DNA from: Nitratireductor sp. ZSWI3 | GTDB lineage: Bacteria > Pseudomonadota > Alphaproteobacteria > Rhizobiales > Rhizobiaceae | Assembly (NCBI RefSeq): GCF_024655565.1 | Contig: NZ_JANKOF010000047.1 | Location: 1 to 35,326, forward strand | DNA: 35,326 nt | Reading direction: 5' to 3' | Shown: piece after piece, positions 1 to 7,803 of the stretch | Layout of the letters: the number at the start of each line of letters is the position of its first letter | Position numbering within the stretch: position 1 is the first letter of the stretch | The notes under the pieces: model-generated | The model's database searches: none | What the model was told of the DNA's origin: nothing | The model's input: only the letters and a program-made list of their open reading frames with translations | Position numbers and translations under genes: made by a program

Positions 1-50
1 GGGATTGCCCTGCCGCACGCGGGGAGGGGGTAAGAGTGAGGGGCCGGCGC
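1..50. repeat. Fragment of GC-rich intergenic palindromic repeat
   Basis: The first bases carry a GGGGAGGGGGTAAGAG-TGAGGGG string. Its reverse complement matches the CCCCTCACCCTTACCCTCTCCCC string at 35224-35246, with a few mismatches. It is therefore one arm of the same dispersed palindromic repeat family that ends the window on the right, in opposite orientation. It lies directly downstream of the last gene of the fatty-acid operon, so a role as transcript 3' end is possible. The element is cut by the window edge. Confidence 0.5.
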
Positions 51-57
51 CTATCCC

Positions 58-2280
58 TCACGCCGCCTTCTTCGCTTCCACGTCACGCTTCGGCGCGAAG
101 CGCTCGTAGAAGGTCTCGCCACTCTCGGCCATGTCGAGCAGAAGCTTCGGCGCCTTGAACTGCTTGCCGTATTTCTTGGCGAGATGCTTCGTCATGGCGA
201 CGAATTTCGCCGCCCCCATGCCGTCGATGTAGGACAATGCGCCGCCCGTATAGGGCGCGAAGCCGAAAGCGAGGATCGAGCCGACATCCGCCTCGCGCGG
301 GTCGGTGACGATGCCGTCCTCCATCACGCGGGCAGCCTCCAGCGCGATGGTGGACAGGAGGCGCTGCTTGATCTCCTCTATGTCCAGCTTCTCCGGCTTC
401 TTCTGCGGGTAGAGGTCTTTCAGGCCGGCCCACAGATGCTTCTTGGCGGGCTTTTCCGGATAGTCGTAGAAGCCCTTGCTGTTCTTGCGGCCGAGGCGGC
501 CGTGCTTCTCGACCAGCGTGTCGATGAGCTCCACATGGCGCGGGTCGACGGCCTTTGGGCCGAGATCGCGGACCGTCTGCTTCATGATCTTCTGCGCCAG
601 GTCGATCGCCGTCTCGTCGGTCAGCGCCAGCGGGCCGACCGGCATGCCGGCCATCTTGGCGGCATTCTCAATCATCGCCGCCGGCACGCCCTCGATCAGC
701 ATGGTGAAGGCTTCCTGCATGTAGCGCAGCACACAGCGATTGACGTAGAAGCCGCGCGTGTCGTTGACGACGATGGGCGTCTTCTTGATGGCGCGGACAT
801 AGTCCATGGCCACGGCAAGCGCCTTGTCCTCGGTCTTCTTGCCGAGGATGATCTCGACCAGCATCATCTTGTCGACGGGCGAGAAGAAGTGGATGCCGAT
901 GAAGTTCTTCGGCCGCTTGGAATTCCTGGCGAGGCTGGAGATCGGAATGGTCGAGGTGTTCGATGCGAAGATGGCGGACGGCTTCAGCACCGCCTCGGCC
1001 TTCTCCGTCACACCCTTCTTGACCTGCGAATCCTCGAACACGGCCTCGATCACCAGATCGCAGCCGTCGAGCGCCGCATAGTCGTCCGAAGCGGTGATCA
1101 GCGACAGGAGCTTTTCCTTCTCCTCGGTCGTTGCGCGGCCCTTCTTGATGAGCCCGTCCATGAGCGAGGCCGAATGGGCCTTGCCCTTCTCGGCGGCCGG
1201 AACGTCGCGGTCGATCAGCACGACGGGAATGCCGGCCTTGGCCGTCACATGGGCGATGCCGGCGCCCATGAAGCCCGCGCCCAGGACGCCGATCTTCTTG
1301 AATTTCTTGGCCGGCACGCCCTCGGGGCGGCGCGCGCCCTTGTTGAGCTCCTGCAGCGAGACGAACAGCGAGCGGATCATCATCTTCGCTTCGGTCGTCT
1401 GCATGATCTCGGTGAAATAGCGCTGCTCGATGGTGAGCGCGGTGTCGAAGGGCACCAGAAGCCCCTCATAGACGCATTTGAGGATCGCCGTGGCGGCCGG
1501 ATAGTTGCCATAGGTCTCGCGGCGCAGGATGGCGATCGCCGGCGGCCAGAGATTGGCGCCTGCCGCCGAATAGACGGGCCCGCCCGGCAGCCTGAAGCCT
1601 TTTTCGTCCCAGGGCTGGACGGGTTTCAGCCCGTCGAGGATCATCGTCCTGGCGGCCTCCACCAGCTTCTTGGGCGGCACGACCTCGTGCACGAGGCCCA
1701 TCGCCTTCGCCTTCTGCGGCGAAAGGGTCTGACCGGTGGTCAGCATCTGCAGGGCTTCCTGTGGGTTGGCAAGGCGCGGCACGCGCTGGGTTCCGCCGGC
1801 GCCGGGGAAGATGCCCACCTTGACCTCGGGCAGGGCCATCTTGACCTGCGGGCTGTCGGCGACCACGCGGCCGTGGCAGGCGAGCGACAGTTCGAAGGCG
1901 CCGCCCATGCAGGTGCCGTTGATGGCCGAGACCCACGGCTTGCCGGAGGTCTCCAGCTTGCGCCACAGCCAGCCCATGCGGCCGGCGTTGTCGAACAGAA
2001 GCTTGACGGCCTTCTTGCGATCCTTGGCCTTTTCCTTCTCGAAGAGGCCGAGCATCTTCTGCAGCATGGTCAGGTCGGCGCCGCCCGAGAAGGTCTCCTT
2101 GCCGGAGGTGATGACGGCGCCCTTGACGGCCTCGGTGGCCGCGACGTGATCGACGATCGCCTCCAGCTCGTTCATCACCTCCTCGGTGAAGACGTTCATG
2201 GAGCGGTCGGGCATGTTCCAGGTGACGAGCGCGATGCCGTCCTTGTCCACATCGACGGTGAAATTCCTGTAGTCGGTCAT
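58..2280 (-). CDS. fadB: Enoyl-CoA hydratase / 3-hydroxyacyl-CoA dehydrogenase fusion (beta-oxidation multifunctional subunit)
   Basis: This 740-residue protein hydrates 2-enoyl-CoA and then oxidises L-3-hydroxyacyl-CoA with NAD in the cytoplasm. The N-terminal crotonase domain (about 1-230) keeps both acid/base glutamates, E130 in GGAFEL and E152 in LPEVKVGIFPGAGGTQR. The dehydrogenase part starts near 327 with the NAD fold (GAGFMG at 334-339) and carries the catalytic histidine in IGIHFFSP (H464), followed by the C-terminal helical domains. The start at MTDYRNF is chosen because upstream in-frame residues look like non-coding arginine/histidine-rich translation, and crotonase homology begins right after it. 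It is the last gene of a four-gene operon, 23 bp after the thiolase stop, so the two should work as the paired subunits of a trifunctional-type complex. The symbol is used at family level (FadB/FadJ); substrate chain length is not visible. Confidence 0.93.
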   Translation of the reverse strand: MTDYRNFTVDVDKDGIALVTWNMPDRSMNVFTEEVMNELEAIVDHVAATEAVKGAVITSGKETFSGGADLTMLQKMLGLFEKEKAKDRKKAVKLLFDNAGRMGWLWRKLETSGKPWVSAINGTCMGGAFELSLACHGRVVADSPQVKMALPEVKVGIFPGAGGTQRVPRLANPQEALQMLTTGQTLSPQKAKAMGLVHEVVPPKKLVEAARTMILDGLKPVQPWDEKGFRLPGGPVYSAAGANLWPPAIAILRRETYGNYPAATAILKCVYEGLLVPFDTALTIEQRYFTEIMQTTEAKMMIRSLFVSLQELNKGARRPEGVPAKKFKKIGVLGAGFMGAGIAHVTAKAGIPVVLIDRDVPAAEKGKAHSASLMDGLIKKGRATTEEKEKLLSLITASDDYAALDGCDLVIEAVFEDSQVKKGVTEKAEAVLKPSAIFASNTSTIPISSLARNSKRPKNFIGIHFFSPVDKMMLVEIILGKKTEDKALAVAMDYVRAIKKTPIVVNDTRGFYVNRCVLRYMQEAFTMLIEGVPAAMIENAAKMAGMPVGPLALTDETAIDLAQKIMKQTVRDLGPKAVDPRHVELIDTLVEKHGRLGRKNSKGFYDYPEKPAKKHLWAGLKDLYPQKKPEKLDIEEIKQRLLSTIALEAARVMEDGIVTDPREADVGSILAFGFAPYTGGALSYIDGMGAAKFVAMTKHLAKKYGKQFKAPKLLLDMAESGETFYERFAPKRDVEAKKAA

Positions 2281-2303
2281 GGTTCGGGTCCTCTTCCGGC
2301 GGA

Positions 2304-3512
<1,209 letters not shown>

Positions 3513-3559
3513 TTTGGTCTCCCTGCTTTGCGGACCCAACGCGGGGCCTTGCGTTTCGT

Positions 3560-4729
3560 TCAAAGGCTCCTGGCGATCACCAGCTTCATGATCTCGTTGG
3601 TGCCGCCATAGATGCGCTGCACGCGGGCATCGCGATACATGCGCGCGATCGGATATTCGTTCATGTAGCCATAGCCGCCGTGCAGTTGCAGGCATTCGTC
3701 CACCACCTTGCACTGCAGGTCGGTGAGCCAGTACTTGGCCATCGAGGCGGTTGCCGTATCGAGGGTGCCGGCGATGTGGCGCGCCACGCAGTCATTGTAG
3801 AAGACGCGGCCGATGGTCGCCTCGGTCTTCAGCTCGGCGAGCTTGAACTGGGTGTTCTGGAAATCGATGACCTTGGCGCCGAAGGCCTTGCGCTCCTTCA
3901 CATAATCGAGGGTCACGGCGAGCGCGCGCTCGATCATGGCGATCGCCTGGGCCCCGATCAGAAGGCGCTCCTGCGGCAATTGCTGCATCAGCTGCACGAA
4001 GCCCTGGCCTTCCTCATGGCCGATGAGGTTGGCGGTCGGCACACGCACGTCGTTGAAGAACAGCTCCGACGTGTCGTTCGACTTGAGCCCGATCTTGTCG
4101 AGGTTGCGCCCGCGCTCGAAACCGTCCAGCCCGTCGGTCTCGACGACGATCAGCGATGTGCCCTTGGCGCCCTGAGCGGGATCGGTCTTGGCAACGACGA
4201 TGATGAGGTTGGCGAGCTGGCCGTTGGTGATGAAGGTTTTCGAGCCGTTGAGGCGATACTGGTTCCCGTCCCGCTCGGCGCGCGTCTTGACGCCTTGCAG
4301 GTCGGAGCCGGCGCCGGGCTCGCTCATGGCAATGGCGCCGATCAATTCACCTGTCGCAAGGCGCGGCAGCCAGCGCTTCTTCTGCTCCTCCGACCCGTAA
4401 TGAAGGATGTAGGGAGCGACGATGGCGTTGTGCAGCGCGATGCCGAAGCCGTCGACGCCGACATGGCTGATTGCCTCGGCGATGGCGCTCTCATGGGCGT
4501 AGGTGCCTCCCGAGCCGCCGTAATCCTCCGGCATCGAAGCGCACAGGAGGCCGGCCGCGCCGGCCTTCCGCCAGCTCTCGCGGTCGAAGATCTCGGCGCT
4601 CTCGAAATCCTCGTAGCGCGGCGCGATCTCCTCGGAGAGAAAGCGGCTCGCCATGTCGTAGAGCATCGCGACGTCCTCGCCCGCCCAGCCGGGCCGGGGA
4701 AGACCGAGTATCGATTGGGGATCTGCCAC
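3560..4729 (-). CDS. Long-chain-type acyl-CoA dehydrogenase
   Basis: A 389-residue FAD flavoprotein that introduces the 2,3 double bond in acyl-CoA and passes electrons to ETF. N-terminal helical, middle beta and C-terminal helical domains are all present, with AMSEPGAGSD (135-143) in the flavin-binding region. The usual catalytic glutamate before the GT motif is replaced (RIYGGTNEIMK). The sequence instead has LPQERLLI, whose E254 matches the alternative catalytic base used by long-chain and isovaleryl-CoA dehydrogenases. From LPQER to the C-terminus it strongly resembles mammalian LCAD. The start is GTG at 4727-4729 with a GAGGAGG ribosome site 8 bases upstream. It is the second enzyme gene of the operon. 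Exact substrate (straight or branched acyl-CoA) is not determined. Confidence 0.92.
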   Translation of the reverse strand: MADPQSILGLPRPGWAGEDVAMLYDMASRFLSEEIAPRYEDFESAEIFDRESWRKAGAAGLLCASMPEDYGGSGGTYAHESAIAEAISHVGVDGFGIALHNAIVAPYILHYGSEEQKKRWLPRLATGELIGAIAMSEPGAGSDLQGVKTRAERDGNQYRLNGSKTFITNGQLANLIIVVAKTDPAQGAKGTSLIVVETDGLDGFERGRNLDKIGLKSNDTSELFFNDVRVPTANLIGHEEGQGFVQLMQQLPQERLLIGAQAIAMIERALAVTLDYVKERKAFGAKVIDFQNTQFKLAELKTEATIGRVFYNDCVARHIAGTLDTATASMAKYWLTDLQCKVVDECLQLHGGYGYMNEYPIARMYRDARVQRIYGGTNEIMKLVIARSL

Positions 4730-4755
4730 CTTTACGCCTCCTCGTCGGCACCTGC

Positions 4756-4788
4756 GGGAAGTCTGTTCAGGCTAGAACAGACCTTCCC
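4756..4788 (-). other. Intercistronic hairpin between the two acyl-CoA dehydrogenase genes
   Basis: GGGAAGTCTGTTC (4756-4768) and GAACAGACCTTCCC (4775-4788) pair over 13 bases with a single bulge and a 6-base loop. The hairpin lies in the 69-bp gap between the 598-residue dehydrogenase stop and the ribosome site of the next gene. No U-run follows on the minus strand, so it is more likely an mRNA processing, stability or partial-attenuation element than a strong terminator. Confidence 0.6.
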
Positions 4789-4798
4789 TGCCTGCCAA

Positions 4799-6595
4799 TC
4801 AAAACGCTTCCGCCGGCAATGCCATCATCGTGTCCGCGCCGGTGGAGATGCGGGCGAGATGCGCCGCCGTCTCCGGCATGACGCGCTCCATGAAGTAGCG
4901 GCCGGTGACGATCTTCGCCTCGAAATAGGATGCATCCCCATCCGCACCCTCGGCAAGCCTGTCCTGCGCCGCCTTGATCATGCGGCCCCACATCAGGCCG
5001 AGCGCGACCAGGCCCATGAGATGCATATAGTCATAGGAGGCGGCTCCCGCATTGTCCGGTTTCTGCATGGCATTCTGCATCAGCCACAGCGACGCCGCCT
5101 GCAGGTCGTTCAGGCCTTTCTTGAGCGCCTTGGTGTAGGGGGCCATCGCCTCGTCGACCCGGTGCGCCTCGCAGAACTCGCCGACTTCCTTGAAGAAGGC
5201 CTGCACCGCGCGGCCGCCATTGGCCGGCAGCTTGCGGCCCACCAGATCGAGCGCCTGGATGCCGTTCGCACCCTCGTAGATCATGGCGATGCGCGCATCG
5301 CGCACGAACTGGCTCATGCCATGCTCTTCGATATAGCCGTGGCCGCCGAAGACCTGCTGCGCCATCACCGCATGCTCGAAGCCCTTGTCGGTCAGCACGC
5401 CCTTGATCACCGGCGTCATCAGCGCCAGATGGTCGGATGCCGTCTCGCGATCCTTCTCGTCCTCGGAGAGATGAGCGATGTCGGATTTGAGCGCGGTCAT
5501 CAGGATGAGCGCCCGCCCGGCCTCGTTGAAGGCGCGCATGGTCATCAGCTTGCGGCGGATGTCCGGGTGGACGATGATCGGATCGGCCTTCTGGTCCGGC
5601 GCCTTGGGACCGGAGAGCGAGCGGCCCTGCAGGCGCTCGCGGGCATATTCGACAGCGCCCTGATAGGCGGCTTCGCCGACGGCATGGCCCTGCAGGCCGA
5701 CACCGAGGCGCGCCTCGTTCATCATGGTGAACATGGCTTTCAGGCCGCCATTCTCCTCGCCGAGCAGATAGCCCGTCGCCGCGTCGTAGTTCATGACGCA
5801 GGTGGCGTTGCCGTGAATGCCCATCTTCTCCTCGATGGCGCCGCAGGAGACGGCGTTGCGGGCACCGAGCGCGCCTGCGTCGTCGACCATCACCTTCGGC
5901 ACGATGAAGAGCGAGATGCCCTTCACGCCGGCCGGCGCGCCCTCGATGCGGGCGAGGACGAGATGGATGATGTTCTCGGCAAGATCGTGCTCGCCGGCGG
6001 AGATGAAGATCTTCTGGCCGGAGATCCTGTAGCTGCCGTCACCATTGGGCACGGCCCTCGTGGTCAGGAGGCCGAGATCGGTGCCGCAATGGGGCTCGGT
6101 CAGGTTCATGGTGCCGGTCCAGGTGCCCTCGATCATCTTCGGCAGCCACGTCGACTTCTGTTCGTCGGTTCCGTGGGCGAGGATGGCGGCCACCGCGCCC
6201 TGGGTCAGGCCGGGATACATCATCAGCGCCATGTTGGCGGAAACGAGATATTCGCTGACGGCCGAATGGACGGTGTAGGGCAGGCCTTGGCCGCCATATT
6301 CGGCCGGTGCGGAAAGGCCGAGCCAGCCGCCTTCGCAATATTGCCGATAGGCCTCGCCGAACCCCTTGGGCGTCGTTACCGACCCGTCCTCATGGCGGGC
6401 GCAGCCCTCCATGTCGCCGGTGCGGTTGAGCGGCTGCATGACATTTTCGGCGAGCTTGGCGCCTTCCAGCAGGATCGCCTCGACGACATCGGGAGATGCA
6501 TCGGCAAAGCCCGGCAGATTGTCGTGATTGCCGTAGCCAAGCACGTCATTGAGCACGAAAAGCGTGTCGCGCACGGGCGCCCGATAGGTCGGCAT
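4799..6595 (-). CDS. Acyl-CoA dehydrogenase, large (about 600-residue) FadE/DmdC-type
   Basis: A 598-residue acyl-CoA dehydrogenase of the long subfamily, with a short N-terminal helical extension (MPTYRAPVRDTLFVLNDVL), the three classical domains, and a C-terminal acyl-CoA-dehydrogenase-like extension (about 470-598). The flavin/substrate motif NLTEPHCGTDLG is present. The catalytic glutamate is in place in MIYEGANGIQALDLVGRK (E441). Relatives include fatty acyl-CoA dehydrogenases and the 3-methylmercaptopropionyl-CoA dehydrogenase DmdC, and these cannot be told apart by eye. The start ATG has a GGAGGACCCTC ribosome site. It is the first structural gene of the operon, 75 bp downstream of a palindromic operator, and follows the MerR regulator gene on the same strand. 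Confidence 0.93.
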   Translation of the reverse strand: MPTYRAPVRDTLFVLNDVLGYGNHDNLPGFADASPDVVEAILLEGAKLAENVMQPLNRTGDMEGCARHEDGSVTTPKGFGEAYRQYCEGGWLGLSAPAEYGGQGLPYTVHSAVSEYLVSANMALMMYPGLTQGAVAAILAHGTDEQKSTWLPKMIEGTWTGTMNLTEPHCGTDLGLLTTRAVPNGDGSYRISGQKIFISAGEHDLAENIIHLVLARIEGAPAGVKGISLFIVPKVMVDDAGALGARNAVSCGAIEEKMGIHGNATCVMNYDAATGYLLGEENGGLKAMFTMMNEARLGVGLQGHAVGEAAYQGAVEYARERLQGRSLSGPKAPDQKADPIIVHPDIRRKLMTMRAFNEAGRALILMTALKSDIAHLSEDEKDRETASDHLALMTPVIKGVLTDKGFEHAVMAQQVFGGHGYIEEHGMSQFVRDARIAMIYEGANGIQALDLVGRKLPANGGRAVQAFFKEVGEFCEAHRVDEAMAPYTKALKKGLNDLQAASLWLMQNAMQKPDNAGAASYDYMHLMGLVALGLMWGRMIKAAQDRLAEGADGDASYFEAKIVTGRYFMERVMPETAAHLARISTGADTMMALPAEAF

Positions 6596-6919
6596 GAGGG
6601 TCCTCCAGCTCTCAGATCAAGAGTGCGGTCACGAGCGGATCGCACGATGGTCGGCGTGCTTTAGCAAATTTTGACGTTTCCGTAAACGTCAAAAATAATC
6701 CGACCAACGCTTCCGCGCCTTACAGCGCCCGTGCTTCATCTGGATGACCGGGAGGAACGATATGGCAGGGCGGATTTCCCGCGCGCCCGACATCGGCGCG
6801 TGCAGGAACGCCCGAAACGGCAAGGCCGTCGGGTTGCCGGCCGAAGCCGGAAGAGGTGGCTCATCGTGCGGAAAACCGGATGCGCGGGCCGGCATGAGGG
6901 GATGCGGCCCCGCAGGCAG
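6596..6919. other. Intergenic region between MerR gene and acyl-CoA oxidation operon
   Basis: This 324-bp gap holds the operator at 6671-6692 and the presumed promoter of the minus-strand operon. The rest (about 6700-6919) shows open frames on both strands but no convincing ribosome site or recognisable protein. I regard it as non-coding. Confidence 0.5.
6671..6692 (-). promoter_or_regulatory. Palindromic operator in front of the acyl-CoA oxidation operon
   Basis: Two 9-bp arms, TTGACGTTT and AAACGTCAA, form an inverted repeat separated by four bases (CCGT on the plus strand). Read on the minus strand its first six bases, TTGACG, would serve as a -35 element. A weak -10 (TTTGCT/TTGCTA) follows after 18-19 bases, the long-spacer layout typical of MerR-activated promoters. 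It lies 75 bp upstream of the first operon gene. The MerR gene next door is the obvious binder. The motif resembles operators reported for LiuR-type MerR regulators of acyl-CoA/branched-chain degradation, recalled here without a database check. Confidence 0.75.
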
Positions 6920-7375
6920 TCAGTCTTCGTTGCCGGAGGGCTGGATCCTGGCGAGCCTCTCGGTGATGTCGGCCACCAGCTGCTTGAGATCGCCGATCGC
7001 TTCTTCGAGCGTGTGACGCTGGCGTTCGAGGCGGGTCATCTGGCGCTCCGATTTCTTCAGCACCAGCCGGAACTGCTTCTCATTGGCGCCGTGCGGGTCG
7101 TGCAGGTCGAGCACTTCCTTGATGTCGTTCAACGAGAAGCCGATCTTGCGCCCGAGCAGGATCTGCTGCAGCCGCCGTTTGTCCTCGGCGGTATAAAGGC
7201 GGGTGGTTCCGACCCGCTCCGGGCTCAGCAGGCCCTTGTCCTCGTAGAAGCGCAGCGCACGCAGGGTGACGTCGAATTCGCGTGCCATTTCGCCGATGCG
7301 CGTGTAGTCCGCCGGCGTATCAGGAAAATCATTTTCCTCGGCTGCCTTCTGGGCGGCCATCGCAATGTTCATCAT
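6920..7375 (-). CDS. MerR-family transcriptional regulator of the acyl-CoA oxidation operon
   Basis: A protein of about 151 residues. After a 25-residue lead, the winged-helix MerR domain runs from YTRIGEMAREFDVTLRALRFYEDKGLL through LLGRKIGFSLNDIKEVLDL, followed by a dimerisation coiled coil rich in Arg/Glu/Leu to the C-terminus. There are no cysteines, so it is not a metal- or redox-sensing MerR of the classical kind; a CoA-ester ligand is plausible for a degradation regulator. Start choice is loose: GTG 7381, ATG 7375, ATG 7372 and ATG 7360 are all in frame, and a GGAAC ribosome-like site favours 7375 or 7372. It precedes the operon on the same strand with a 324-bp gap holding the operator, so it probably activates or represses the operon from that site. 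Confidence 0.85.
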   Translation of the reverse strand: MMNIAMAAQKAAEENDFPDTPADYTRIGEMAREFDVTLRALRFYEDKGLLSPERVGTTRLYTAEDKRRLQQILLGRKIGFSLNDIKEVLDLHDPHGANEKQFRLVLKKSERQMTRLERQRHTLEEAIGDLKQLVADITERLARIQPSGNED

Positions 7376-7381
7376 GATCAC

Positions 7382-7803
7382 TGTTCCGTATCGAATAGCT
7401 CACTCCGGTCTGCAACCGGGCTGGCTTCCTTGTCCGGCATGCTCGCACGTTGCCCGAGGGGCGGTGTTCATGCGGCCGGACAGGCTCACAAGGGCGGGCT
7501 TATGCGGCCGACAATGCGGCATTACAAGGGCAGCTGTAGAAATTTGATCGCTTCCCCAAGGGCAGGTTCGGGAGATCGCGACGGCGCCGTCGGTAAGAAT
7601 CGTTAACCCGCTGTTTACCATGATGGGCGAATTGTGGGCGCATCGGTGCGTCGCGCCTCCGTCGGTTTTCGGGAGGTCGCGGGCATCGATCGTAGGTGAT
7701 TACCCGGTTTCAGTGCCGCCGTTCAGCGTCTGCGACCCGAGTGCGCCTGCGTGGCTAGAAATGTCTATGGCCAACCGGAAACGGTGGAGAGGCGGGCGTT
7801 CCG
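7382..7803. other. Divergent intergenic region between MerR gene and podJ
   Basis: A 420-bp divergent promoter region. The part near the MerR gene shows no clear motif. The middle holds a GANTC site and a CtrA-like box (7597-7617). A ribosome site (GGAGAGGCGGG) lies just before the podJ start. A short plus-strand open frame starting at 7620 overlaps the podJ start in another frame and is not supported. Confidence 0.45.
7597..7617 (+). promoter_or_regulatory. GANTC methylation site with CtrA-like box upstream of podJ
   Basis: GAATC at 7597-7601 fits the CcrM methyltransferase site GANTC. Two bases later TTAA-CCCGCTG-TTTA (7603-7617) fits the CtrA consensus TTAA-N7-TTAA with one mismatch. The pair lies about 190 bp upstream of the podJ start. 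Cell-cycle control of podJ (GcrA/DnaA in Caulobacter) is known in alphaproteobacteria; binding here is inferred. Confidence 0.4.

Noticed and set aside
6689-6895. 68-codon minus-strand frame between the MerR gene and the operon.
   Set aside because: No ribosome site and no recognisable sequence; it runs into the operator region.
7322-7338. Inverted repeat AGGAAAATCATTTTCCT inside the MerR coding region.
   Set aside because: It lies in the coding part for the N-terminal lead; no second copy was seen and it differs from the operator, so chance is likelier.
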